Assembly (NCBI GenBank): GCA_963716865.1
Contig: CAVQUF010000004.1
Span: 186,001-250,000 of the forward strand
Source of the DNA: AC-32 sp963716865
Lineage (GTDB): Bacteria; Actinomycetota; Thermoleophilia; Gaiellales; Gaiellaceae
DNA length: 64,000 bases
Direction of reading: 5' to 3'
Positions 39,487 through 47,566 of the stretch are shown here, piece after piece; positions within the stretch are counted from its first letter, which is position 1; the number at the start of each line of letters is the position of its first letter. The notes beneath the pieces were generated by a model. The model had not been told where the DNA came from. It saw only the letters and a program-made list of their open reading frames with translations, and did no database searches. The position numbers and the translations under genes were made by a program.

Positions 39487-40761
39487 CTAGGGGTAGAGGC
39501 CACGCGTGATCGTGGCTTCCGCGACCCGCCCGACCGCGAGCCCGTAGGCCGCGCTCCGCATCGCCGTCTGCCGTTCCTCCGACAGGTGCCAGGTCTCGTT
39601 GAACGCGCGCGTGACGATGTCGCGCAGCTTCGAGTTCACCTCGGGCTCCTTCCAGAAGTACTCCTGGAGGCCCTGGACCCACTCGAAGTACGAGACGACG
39701 ACGCCGCCGGCGTTCGCGAGGATGTCGGGCAGGATGAGCACGCCCCTGTCCTCGAGGATCTCGTCGCCGGCCGGAGTCACCGGGCCGTTGGCGCCCTCGC
39801 AGACGATCGCCGCCCTGACCTTGTCCGCGTTGTCCTGGGTGATCACCTGCTCGAGCGCACAGGGCGCGAGGACGTCGCAGTCGAGCAGCAGCAGCTCCTC
39901 GTTGGACACGTCGTCCGCACCGCGCAGGCCGCGCAGCGTGCCCGTCTCCTGCTTGTGCGCGAGTGCGGCAGGGACGTCGATCCCCTTCGCGTTGTAGAGC
40001 CCGGAGGTCGAGTCGGAGACGGCGATGATCGTCGCCCCCTCCTCGGCGAGGAACTTCGCGAGGAAGCTGCCGACGTTGCCGAAGCCCTGCACGGCGACGC
40101 GGAGGCCGTCCATCGGCAGCTCCTGCTTGCGGATTGCCTCCTGGACGCAGTAGAGGCAGCCGCGCGCGGTCGCCTCCATCCGCCCGAGGGAGCCGCCGAC
40201 GTTGAGCGGCTTGCCGGTGACCACGCCGAGCACCGAGTGGCCCTTGTTCATCGAGTACGTGTCGAAGATCCACGCCATCACCGTCCCGTCGGTGCCGACG
40301 TCCGGGGCCGGGATGTCCTTCTCTGGGCCGATCTCGTTGATGATCTCGGTCGTGTAGCGGCGAGTCATACGCTCGAGCTCGCCGCGTGAGAGCTTCTTCG
40401 GGTCGCAGACCACCCCGCCCTTGGCGCCGCCGAACGGGATGTTCATCAGCGCGCACTTCCACGTCATCCACATCGCCAGCGCCTTGACCTCGTCGAGGGT
40501 GACGTCGGGGTGATAGCGGATACCGCCCTTCGACGGGCCGCGCGCGATGTTGTGGGTGACGCGAAAACCCTCGAAGGCGTGCACCGTGCCGTCGTCCATC
40601 GTCACCGGCGCGGACACGACGACCGCCTTCTTGCACTCCTGGAGCACGTTCACCAGCCGCTGGTCGATCGCGAAGATCTCGGCCACGCGGTGAACCTGCT
40701 CGCGCGCGATCTCAAACGGGTTCTCCCGGAGGTGTGTCTCCGGGGCTTCGACTGTGGTCAC
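39487..40761 (-). CDS. gdhA: Glutamate/leucine-type dehydrogenase (Glu dehydrogenase)
   Basis: A 424-residue enzyme. It has substrate-domain motifs GGIRYHPDV and PFGGAKGGV (catalytic Lys), DVGTDGTVMAW, and a dinucleotide domain with VQGFGNVGSFLAKFL. It interconverts glutamate and 2-oxoglutarate with NAD(P). It starts at GTG 40761 behind AAGGAGAC, with a leader of about 50 bases from a TATACT -10 box. The glutaredoxin-like gene follows directly. Confidence 0.93.
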   Translation of the reverse strand: MTTVEAPETHLRENPFEIAREQVHRVAEIFAIDQRLVNVLQECKKAVVVSAPVTMDDGTVHAFEGFRVTHNIARGPSKGGIRYHPDVTLDEVKALAMWMTWKCALMNIPFGGAKGGVVCDPKKLSRGELERMTRRYTTEIINEIGPEKDIPAPDVGTDGTVMAWIFDTYSMNKGHSVLGVVTGKPLNVGGSLGRMEATARGCLYCVQEAIRKQELPMDGLRVAVQGFGNVGSFLAKFLAEEGATIIAVSDSTSGLYNAKGIDVPAALAHKQETGTLRGLRGADDVSNEELLLLDCDVLAPCALEQVITQDNADKVRAAIVCEGANGPVTPAGDEILEDRGVLILPDILANAGGVVVSYFEWVQGLQEYFWKEPEVNSKLRDIVTRAFNETWHLSEERQTAMRSAAYGLAVGRVAEATITRGLYP

Positions 40762-40813
40762 TCGGTCTCCTTCAGGCGTGGGTCCGGCATGGAAAACCGC
40801 CGCAAACAGCCAA

Positions 40814-40819
40814 AGTATA
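40814..40819 (-). promoter_or_regulatory. -10 box of gdhA
   Basis: TATACT on the minus strand, about 55 bases before the gdhA start and its Shine-Dalgarno; no convincing -35 box. Confidence 0.45.
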
Positions 40820-40853
40820 GGACGGCCGCGGCCGAAGGAACCGTACCCGCGCG

Positions 40854-43430
40854 CTACTTGATGCGGAACCGGACCAGTTCGACGGTCGGCGGGCCGCCGG
40901 TGGTCGGCACGGCCACGAGCCGGAGCCGGTACGGGCCCGGAGGGAGCAGGTTCCCGTCCGGGTCGCGGCCGGTCAGGCTGATCCAGACCTGGCCCGGCAG
41001 GAGGTCGCGCAGGCGCGCGAGGAGGCCGATCTCCCGGCCCCCGCCCCACAACTCGACGTCGAGGCGCGCCACCGGGAGGATCTGCGGGCCGGTCGGGCCC
41101 TGGACGAGGCTCCCGGTGCGCAGCGAGAGGACGGCAGGCGTCGTGTCCGAAGGCCGGAACGCGGTCGGTGAGAGCGCGACCGCCGAGATCAGGTCGCCCG
41201 GCGGGCGGCCGAACGTGATCGCCCACGGAACGTGCAGGGGCGCCGAGCCACGCGGCTTGAGCACGATCGCGCCCTCGGCCGAGCCGCCCGAGGGCGGTGC
41301 TCCGCGAAGTCGCGCCACGAGGCGGACGACGGTCGAGCCGCCCGGCCTGAGCCTGACGCGGCGCGGGATCGCCGTGATCTCCAGCCCGCCCCGGCCGACG
41401 CTCTCGACACGAACTAGCAGCCGCCTCGTGGAGACGTCGTGCAGGGTCAGCAGCTGGGTAGCGTGCCAGCCGTCGCCCTGGACGCGCCCGAAGGCGAGAG
41501 TGTCGGGAGCCGAGGCGAGCTCTCCCGACGCTGCGCCGCCGATGTCGACGAGGCCTGCGCCCTGGGCTGTCACGCTCGCGTCGGGCAGCGGTCGCGCGGT
41601 GCCCGTGAGCAGGCTCTTCAGGTCGGCCGCCCGGAGGTCAGGACGGACCTCGGCGAGCAGCGCGGCTGCTCCGGTGGCAACCGCCGCTGCGGCGCTCGAG
41701 CCGTTGACCGTGCCGTAGCGCGGCGAGCCGTCGTCGTTGCGGCCCGGCTCGGAGGTCGCGAGCACGACCCCGGGTGCGGACACGTCCGGCTTCACCCTCG
41801 CGTCGAAAGCGAGCCCCCGTGACGAGAACGGCGCGATCCCGGCCGCGGCGCCGTTGCGCGCCGTGCTCGGGAGCCCGATCGAGACGACCGGCTGCCGGTG
41901 CCGGTCGAGCGCCTCCGCGACCAGCCGGCCGACGCGGTCGGGGACGCTCAGCACCGGGACGTCCACCGCCTCGTCGAGCCCGAGCCCGCCGGCGGGGAGC
42001 TCCGTCCCCCAGACCACGACGGCCCTCGCGCCGGCCTGAACCGCGTCGTCGATCGCGGACCGCGGGTCGCCTCCGGCCTTGACGAACCCTGCCCGGCCGG
42101 CGACGAGGCTGACTCCCTTGCGGGTGAAGAAATCGACCAGCTCGGGCGCCCCGCCCGAGGCGGGTGCCCGCGGCGCGGCGAGCTCGAGCTCGAGCGGCGC
42201 CGTCGACACGACGGCCCCTGCCAGAGGCATCTGCCGGTCGAGCAGGAGCCTGAGCCCGGTACGGACCGCGACGGGCGCCTCCTCAGCTTCCGTGCGAAGG
42301 TCGGCGGCCCCGACCGTCAGCGCCGCCGGAGCGCCGCCCGGGCTCGCGATGCTGCCGTACCCGGGCCCGGCGGGCCCGTCGTTCCCGGCGGGCGCGACCA
42401 CGAGCGTGTCCAGCCGCAGCGCCCCGCGGATCGCCTGCGCCTCCGGGGAGTCCGCAAACGCCGCGTACGAGGCGGCCACGCCCATCAGCGCGATCCGGGC
42501 CGCGTCGTGCGCATCGCCGTCCAGGTTCGGGTCGACCGCGCGCTCGAGCCCGGCGATCAGCTGGTCGGTCCGCGCGTAGACCGCCCAGCCTCCGGTCAGG
42601 TCGCGCTGCCAGCCGGCGATGCGGATCGGGAGCACGGAGGCGCCGGTCGCGACCCCGGAGATTCCGCCCGGACCGCCGGCGCCGACGAGGAGCCCGGCCA
42701 TCTCCGTCCCGTGCTGCTCGAGCCGGTTCGCGTCGTCGGGGTCGGCGACGGCCGGCGCGCCGCTGTTCATGTCGTCGACGAGGTTGATCCCGGGCAGGAC
42801 CCGGCCGCGCAGGTACGGATGGGCCCGGTCGACCCCGGTGTCGAGCAGCGCGATCGTGACGCCGCGCCCGTCGTAGCCCGGGAGCACCACGGACGGCAGG
42901 TGCCCCGCCCCGATCGCGAGGCCCTCCTGGCCGAGCAGCCGCGACGAGATCGAGGCCGGGTAGGCGACGCGCACCGGGTAGACGCCGGCCACCTCCGGCT
43001 GGCGCTCGAGCAGCGCCACCGCCCGGGCGTCGAGCGGCGCGGAGAACCCGTTCAGGACACGCGCGAAGCTGAATTCCTTTCGGATCTGGATCCCGTGCAC
43101 GCTCAGCTCCGCCAGCAGCTGCTGCTGCGCTGCGACCGCCGACCTCGTCCATTCGTGCTCCTGGCGCTGGGTCGCGAAGCCGCCGTTCGCGGCGACGCGC
43201 GCGGCGAGCGAGGGCGCCTTGAGCACGACGAGCATGCGCTGGCCGACCGTGACGCTCGGGCGCGGGCCGCCGACGAGGCCCCGCCAGGACGAGGCCTGCG
43301 AGCTCAGCGAGCGCTCGCGGGGACCGCTGACGCCGAAGCCGACGACGAGCAGCGTGGCCGCGAGCACGATGATCGCAGCGGGCGCGGCCCGCCGGGCGTC
43401 AGAGAGCGGAGGCGTACGCATCGAGGGCAA
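40854..43430 (-). CDS. Large secreted S8 subtilase with PA domain (C5a-peptidase-like)
   Basis: An 858-residue protein. An N-terminal membrane/signal segment (about 15-34) precedes an I9-like prodomain. The triad is ALLDTGVDRAHP (Asp), EQHGTEMAG (His) and VNGSSAAAAVATG (Ser), with Asn in VAPAGNDGPAG. Between Asn and Ser a PA-like domain is inserted (about 395-515), and two beta-sandwich domains follow the catalytic part. The Ser motif is GSS rather than GTS and the His motif has Glu instead of His after HGT. The start overlaps the tsaD stop region by 32 bases (alternative ATG 43421). Confidence 0.85.
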   Translation of the reverse strand: MPSMRTPPLSDARRAAPAAIIVLAATLLVVGFGVSGPRERSLSSQASSWRGLVGGPRPSVTVGQRMLVVLKAPSLAARVAANGGFATQRQEHEWTRSAVAAQQQLLAELSVHGIQIRKEFSFARVLNGFSAPLDARAVALLERQPEVAGVYPVRVAYPASISSRLLGQEGLAIGAGHLPSVVLPGYDGRGVTIALLDTGVDRAHPYLRGRVLPGINLVDDMNSGAPAVADPDDANRLEQHGTEMAGLLVGAGGPGGISGVATGASVLPIRIAGWQRDLTGGWAVYARTDQLIAGLERAVDPNLDGDAHDAARIALMGVAASYAAFADSPEAQAIRGALRLDTLVVAPAGNDGPAGPGYGSIASPGGAPAALTVGAADLRTEAEEAPVAVRTGLRLLLDRQMPLAGAVVSTAPLELELAAPRAPASGGAPELVDFFTRKGVSLVAGRAGFVKAGGDPRSAIDDAVQAGARAVVVWGTELPAGGLGLDEAVDVPVLSVPDRVGRLVAEALDRHRQPVVSIGLPSTARNGAAAGIAPFSSRGLAFDARVKPDVSAPGVVLATSEPGRNDDGSPRYGTVNGSSAAAAVATGAAALLAEVRPDLRAADLKSLLTGTARPLPDASVTAQGAGLVDIGGAASGELASAPDTLAFGRVQGDGWHATQLLTLHDVSTRRLLVRVESVGRGGLEITAIPRRVRLRPGGSTVVRLVARLRGAPPSGGSAEGAIVLKPRGSAPLHVPWAITFGRPPGDLISAVALSPTAFRPSDTTPAVLSLRTGSLVQGPTGPQILPVARLDVELWGGGREIGLLARLRDLLPGQVWISLTGRDPDGNLLPPGPYRLRLVAVPTTGGPPTVELVRFRIK

Positions 43431-44361
43431 GATAACGGGGGCACGGGACTGCCTCCGCGTAGCGCGCGGCCGAGGCGATCATGGCGCCGTTGTCGGTGCA
43501 GAGCTCGAGCGGCGGCGCGACCGCGTCGGGGAGGGAGGCGCGCAGCTCGGAGTTCGCGGCCACACCTCCCACGACGGCGATCCGGTCCGCCCCGGTCTGC
43601 TCGGCCGCCTCGAGCGTCCGTAGCACGAGCGCCTGCACGAGCGCCCGCTGGTAGGCGGCCGCGAGGTCGGCCCGGCGCTCCTCGAGCCCGTCCTCCAGCG
43701 ACCGAACCTCGTAGAGCAGCGCCGTCTTCACGCCCGAGAACGAGAAGTCCAGTCCGGGCACGCGCGCGACCGGGAACGAGAACGCCTCGGGGTCCCCCGC
43801 GCGCGCGAGCCGGTCGATCTCCGCGCCGCCGGGGTAGCCGAGGCCGAGCAGCCGCGCTCCCTTATCGAAGGCCTCGCCGGCCGCATCATCGAGCGTCGTG
43901 CCGAGGACCGCGAACCGGCCGCGCTCGGGAACGTCGAGCAGCATCGTGTGCCCGCCGCTCGCGAGCAGGCACAGGAACGGCGGCTCGAGCGGCTCCGCGC
44001 CGAGGTAGAGCGAGGCGACGTGCCCCTGCAGGTGGTCGACCGGGACGAGCGGGAGCCCGCGCGCCCACGCGAGCGCCTTCGCGGCGGAGAGGCCGACCAG
44101 CAGGGCCCCGATCAGCCCCGGCCCCTGGGTGACCGCCACCGTCTCCACGTCGTCTAGGCTCGCGTCCGCCTCCGCGAGCGCCTCGCGGACGACCGGGACG
44201 ACGAGCTCGAGGTGGCGGCGCGAGGCGATCTCGGGCACGACGCCGCCGAAGCGGGCGTGCAGGTGGGCCTGGGAGGAGACGACGCTCGAGCGGATCTCCC
44301 CGTCGCCGGTGACGAGCGCCGCCGCGGTCTCATCGCAGCTCGTCTCGAGCCCGAGGATCAG
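43399..44361 (-). CDS. tsaD: tRNA N6-threonylcarbamoyladenosine synthase TsaD
   Basis: A 320-residue protein. It begins ILGLETSCDETAAALV, has the metal-binding HLQGHVASL, then LLASGGHTMLL, DFSFSGVKTALL and VVGGVAANSELR. With TsaB and TsaE it transfers the threonylcarbamoyl group to A37 of ANN-decoding tRNAs. No ATG, GTG or TTG exists in frame near the expected N-terminus. The codon preceding ATC CTC GGG is CTG at 44361, which overlaps the rimI stop as CTGA, exactly like the ATGA/GTGA junctions of neighbouring genes; CTG is taken as the start. Confidence 0.93.
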   Translation of the reverse strand: MILGLETSCDETAAALVTGDGEIRSSVVSSQAHLHARFGGVVPEIASRRHLELVVPVVREALAEADASLDDVETVAVTQGPGLIGALLVGLSAAKALAWARGLPLVPVDHLQGHVASLYLGAEPLEPPFLCLLASGGHTMLLDVPERGRFAVLGTTLDDAAGEAFDKGARLLGLGYPGGAEIDRLARAGDPEAFSFPVARVPGLDFSFSGVKTALLYEVRSLEDGLEERRADLAAAYQRALVQALVLRTLEAAEQTGADRIAVVGGVAANSELRASLPDAVAPPLELCTDNGAMIASAARYAEAVPCPRYLALDAYASAL

Positions 44362-44831
44362 AGGCGCGCGGCCGGCTCCTGGACCGGGTCTTTCCACATG
44401 ATCAGCGCGTCCTCGCGGTTGTCCGTGTAGTACCCGCGGCGCACGCCGCGCGGGCGGAAGCCGAGGCGCTCGTAGAGCTTGATCGCGCCCGCGTTCGAGA
44501 CGCGCACCTCGAGCGTGTAGCCGCGGCGGCCGCGGCCCGAGGTGAGGTCGAACAGCCGGTTCATCATCATCGAGGCGATGCCCTGCCGGCGGCGCTCCGG
44601 CGTGACCGCGACGTTCATCACGTGCCAGGCGTCCACGTAGCGGGAGATGACGAGGTAGCCGACGAGCCGCCCCGTGTCGGCGTCGAAGGCGCCGAGGCAG
44701 AGCGACGACGGCTTCGAGAGCTCGCTCGCGAACATCGAGCGCGACCATGGAGTCGGATAGGAGCTGCGCTCGATCTCGTCGATCCCGCCGAGGTCGCGCA
44801 GCTCGAGCTTGCGGAGCTCGACGTTCGTCAC
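44358..44831 (-). CDS. rimI: Ribosomal-protein-alanine N-acetyltransferase RimI-like
   Basis: A 157-residue GNAT protein with the acetyl-CoA loop PERRRQGIASMMMNRL and a C-terminal YERLGFRPRGVRRGYY, typical for RimI, which acetylates the N-terminus of ribosomal protein S18. It is in the conserved tsaB-rimI-tsaD order. GTG 44831 overlaps the tsaB stop (GTGA). The acetylated substrate may differ in actinobacteria. Confidence 0.9.
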   Translation of the reverse strand: MTNVELRKLELRDLGGIDEIERSSYPTPWSRSMFASELSKPSSLCLGAFDADTGRLVGYLVISRYVDAWHVMNVAVTPERRRQGIASMMMNRLFDLTSGRGRRGYTLEVRVSNAGAIKLYERLGFRPRGVRRGYYTDNREDALIMWKDPVQEPAARL

Positions 44832-45421
44832 CGCTTCGGCTCCGCGTCCGGAAGACGCAGGTACAGGGGCTCGACCGCCTCGGCCGGGCCGAAGTCGACG
44901 GCCAGGGCGGCGTGGAAGCGCGCGCGCGGCACGTGGCGCTCGTCGCCGTCGGGAGGGATCTCGGCGCCGCTCGACTCGAGGACTGCGCGGTAGCGGACGG
45001 CGCCGTCGCCGACGCAGACCGTTCCCCGTGGGAGCTCCAGCGCCTGCGGGCTCACGCACACCGGCTCGTCGCCGTCGAGCGTGAACACCTCGCGCCTGCC
45101 CGCGTCGATCACGGGCAGCGCACCCGGCGCGCCCGCGGCGAGCGCGTGCAGCGTCGAGACGCCGGCGACCGGCAGCTCGAGCGCGAACGCGAGGCCCCGC
45201 GCGGCGGCGAGGCCGAGCCGCAGGCCCGTGAAGCTGCCGGGGCCGGTTCCGACCACGAGCCCGGTGAGGTCGGCCTGGCAGGCGCCCGCCTCTCGGAGCA
45301 GCTCGTCGGCGTCGGCGAGCACGCCGACGGCCCGGGAGACCCGTTCTCCCAGCACTTCGCCATCCCGGACGAGCGCGGCGGTCGCGACGCGCGTCGCGGT
45401 GTCAAAGGCGAGCGTCAGCAC
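44828..45421 (-). CDS. tsaB: tRNA threonylcarbamoyladenosine biosynthesis protein TsaB
   Basis: A 197-residue ASKHA-fold protein: LAFDTATRVATAALV at the N-terminus and GTGPGSFTGLRLGLAAARGLA in the middle are diagnostic. It is the non-catalytic partner of TsaD in t6A formation. GTG 45421 lies inside the tsaE 3' end (20-base overlap). Confidence 0.93.
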   Translation of the reverse strand: MLTLAFDTATRVATAALVRDGEVLGERVSRAVGVLADADELLREAGACQADLTGLVVGTGPGSFTGLRLGLAAARGLAFALELPVAGVSTLHALAAGAPGALPVIDAGRREVFTLDGDEPVCVSPQALELPRGTVCVGDGAVRYRAVLESSGAEIPPDGDERHVPRARFHAALAVDFGPAEAVEPLYLRLPDAEPKR

Positions 45422-45872
45422 CCCCGAACAGGCCCTCTAGCAGGGACTTTTCCGAGCTTTCAAGCGAGATCAGTCTATGTGTCGGATCCACGTGCGACAA
45501 ACGTACCTCCACCCTGGTCGGCGGCAGCGCACCGGCCGCCGCCTCGGGCCATTCGACGAAGCAGATCGCGTCCTCGAAGTACGGCTCGAGGTCTCCCCAG
45601 TCGGCGGCCGACAGACCCTCGAAGCGGAACAGGTCGAGGTGGGAGACATCCGGCGCGCCCGGATAGCGGTGGCCGACCGTGTAGGTCGGGCTCGTGACCG
45701 GGGCGGACACGCCGAGCGCCCGGCATGCGCCGCGGACGAACGTCGTCTTGCCGCTGCCGAGCTCGCCGGCGACCGTGACGACGTCGCCGACGGCCAGCGC
45801 GGGCGCCAGCGTCGCGGCGATCGTCTCGGTCTCCGCCGGGGAGGCGGAGCGGAGCTCACGTAAAACCGTCAC
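45402..45872 (-). CDS. tsaE: tRNA threonylcarbamoyladenosine biosynthesis ATPase TsaE
   Basis: About 156 residues with P-loop GELGSGKTTFVRG, then SPTYTVGHRY and HLDLFRF, all typical of TsaE, which recharges the TsaD-TsaB complex using ATP. The start is either GTG 45872 (VTVLRELRSAS, chosen since it excludes the duplicated sequence) or ATG 45890, whose first codons lie in the first 100-base direct repeat. It heads the tsaE-tsaB-rimI-tsaD operon, all overlapping. Confidence 0.9.
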   Translation of the reverse strand: MTVLRELRSASPAETETIAATLAPALAVGDVVTVAGELGSGKTTFVRGACRALGVSAPVTSPTYTVGHRYPGAPDVSHLDLFRFEGLSAADWGDLEPYFEDAICFVEWPEAAAGALPPTRVEVRLSHVDPTHRLISLESSEKSLLEGLFGGADARL

Positions 45873-46060
45873 GGACGAGTCCGATGGCATCGACCGGTCA
45901 TTTCAGACGGCCGCACGGACAGAGCCCGCGCGTCCTGAAGACGGCATCGCAAGGCGATCGTAGAGCCGTCACGGACGAGTCCGATCGCATCGACCGGTCA
46001 TTTCAGACGGCCGCACGGACAGAGCCCGCGCGTCCTGAAGACGGCATCGCAAGCGATGCC
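45866..46060. repeat. 100-base tandem duplication upstream of tsaE
   Basis: Two copies (45866-45965 and 45966-46060) are nearly identical over at least 85 bases, with one early change (ATGG versus ATCG), and differ at the distal end. The second copy ends in a perfect hairpin GGCATCGC-AA-GCGATGCC (46043-46060), related to repeat family 2, just after the uracil-DNA glycosylase stop. The duplication covers the possible promoter and 5' region of tsaE; no gene lies here. Confidence 0.85.
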
Positions 46061-46064
46061 TCGG

Positions 46065-46730
46065 TCAGAAGAGGCCGAGCTGGACCGCGGGCTCTGCGGC
46101 GGCGGCGACCGCGGGCTCCGGGGCGAACGCCGGCGCCGCCTCGGCCTGCGGGCGGCCGATCAGCCCGGGCAGCCGCGCGAAATCCTCCTCGAGGACGTTC
46201 AGCATCGCGGGCGTGTAGAGGGCTGCAGCCGGATGGTAGAGCGGGTAGAGCAGCACGGCCCGCGACCCGAGCTGGATCTGCTGCTCCTGGCCGTGGATCC
46301 GAGTGATCCCGATGTCCTTGCCGCTGAGCTGCTTCGTCGCGTGGTTGCCGAGACTCGCGATCACCTTCGGCTCGATCAGCTCGATCTGCCGGAAGAGGTA
46401 CGGCTCGCAGGCTTCCTTCTCGTCCGGGACGGGGTCGCGGTTCCCGGGCGGCCGGCACTTGACGATGTTCGCGATGTAGACGTCGTCGCGGCCGAGCCCG
46501 ATCCCGCTGAGCAGCTTGTCGAGGAGCTTGCCCGCCTGGCCGACGAAGGGGATGCCCTGCTTGTCCTCGTGGAAGCCGGGCCCCTCGCCGACGAACATCA
46601 GGTCGGCGTTCGGGTTGCCCACCCCAAAGACCACCTGGGTGCGCCCTTCCGAGAGCCGGCAGCGCGTGCAGCCCGCGACCTGGCGCGCGAACGCCTCGAG
46701 CTCGGTCAGCTGCTGCTCAGCCGCAGCCAC
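46065..46730 (-). CDS. Uracil-DNA glycosylase, family 4 (type 4 UDG, Fe-S)
   Basis: A 221-residue protein. Motif A GEGPGFHEDKQGIPFVGQAG and motif B YHPAAALYTPA are those of family 4 enzymes. The four cluster Cys are in CTRC (residues 21-24) and in IVKCRPPGNRDPVPDEKEAC (segment end). It removes uracil from DNA. The start GTG 46730 lies inside the FmdB gene's end (14-base overlap). The C-terminal 35 residues are an Ala/Pro/Glu-rich tail ending QLGLF, which resembles a sliding-clamp-binding motif. Confidence 0.92.
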   Translation of the reverse strand: MAAAEQQLTELEAFARQVAGCTRCRLSEGRTQVVFGVGNPNADLMFVGEGPGFHEDKQGIPFVGQAGKLLDKLLSGIGLGRDDVYIANIVKCRPPGNRDPVPDEKEACEPYLFRQIELIEPKVIASLGNHATKQLSGKDIGITRIHGQEQQIQLGSRAVLLYPLYHPAAALYTPAMLNVLEEDFARLPGLIGRPQAEAAPAFAPEPAVAAAAEPAVQLGLF

Positions 46731-46926
46731 AGCTTCCGCCGCAACAACCGCCTCCAGCTCCGCCGCCGAAGGTGGGCTCTGCGGCGGTGCCGTGAGCCGC
46801 GAACACGGAGAACTGCTTGCGCACGTTCGCGGCGCCGCAGTCCGGGCAGTCCGGCTGTTCGCCGTTCCGGACGAGCTCCTCGAAGTGCGATTCGCACTCC
46901 ATGCACACGTACTCGTAGATCGGCAT
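46717..46926 (-). CDS. FmdB-family zinc-ribbon protein
   Basis: A 69-residue protein starting MPIYEYVCMECESHFE, with a second CxxC in QPDCPDCGAANVRK: a four-Cys zinc ribbon as in FmdB-type putative regulators. The C-terminus is Gly/Cys-rich (GGGCCGGSCGCG). ATG 46926; it overlaps the uracil-DNA glycosylase start. It is divergent from the GNAT gene at 46949, with only 22 bases between starts. Confidence 0.85.
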   Translation of the reverse strand: MPIYEYVCMECESHFEELVRNGEQPDCPDCGAANVRKQFSVFAAHGTAAEPTFGGGAGGGCCGGSCGCG

Positions 46927-46948
46927 CGCTCGGGCAGTGTAAACCTCC

Positions 46949-47524
46949 GTGCGGATGTGGAGCGAGGAGCTGAAGATGCGGCTCGAGGGCCGCCTCGTAG
47001 TGCTCGAGCCCCTCGGGCCTGAGCACGCCGAGAGGCTGCGCGCGGCGGCGGCCGACGAGCGGATCTGGTGCTGGATGATCACGCGCGACGTCGACGCGTG
47101 GATCGAGGCGGCGCTTGCCGAGGACGTGTCGCGGCAGCCGTTCGCGGTGCTCCAGAACGGCTCGGTCGTCGGCTCGACGAGCTACATGTCGCTCGCGCCG
47201 GAGCACTTCCGGCTCGAGATCGGCAACACGTGGATGAACACGTCGACGTGGGGCACCGGCGCGAACGTCGAGGCGAAGTATCTCCTGCTCCGGCACGCGT
47301 TCGAGGTGGTCGGCTGCCGGCGGGTCGAGTTCAAGACGGACGCGCTGAACGAGCGCGCCCGCGCCGCGCTCGCGGCGCTGCCGGCGGAGTTCGAGGGGAT
47401 CCATCGCAAGCACATGGTCGTCCGCGACGGCGAGCGGCGGGACTCGGCCTGGTACGCGGTCATCGACGACGACTGGCCTGCCGTCCGGACCGCGCTCGAG
47501 CATCGTCTGGAGGGCAAGAGCTAG
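46949..47524 (+). CDS. RimJ/RimL-type GNAT acetyltransferase
   Basis: A 191-residue protein with the RimL-like layout: LVVLEPLGPEHAERL at the start, FRLEIGNTWMNTSTWGTGAN (acetyl-CoA region) and VEFKTDALNERARAAL. It may acetylate protein N-termini or a small substrate. GTG 46949 or ATG 46976 are both possible starts; TAAACCT lies just upstream of the former. Confidence 0.8.
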   Translation: MRMWSEELKMRLEGRLVVLEPLGPEHAERLRAAAADERIWCWMITRDVDAWIEAALAEDVSRQPFAVLQNGSVVGSTSYMSLAPEHFRLEIGNTWMNTSTWGTGANVEAKYLLLRHAFEVVGCRRVEFKTDALNERARAALAALPAEFEGIHRKHMVVRDGERRDSAWYAVIDDDWPAVRTALEHRLEGKS

Positions 47525-47566
47525 ACTGCGATCGGCCCGGTATCCGCTACGGAACTGGAGCGAAAC

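Noticed and set aside
45866..46060. Tandem repeat considered as a mobile element end or self-cleaving ribozyme (GGACGAGTCCG)
   Set aside because: No transposase, target duplication or complete hammerhead core (CTGATGA...GAAA) could be found; a simple tandem duplication explains it.
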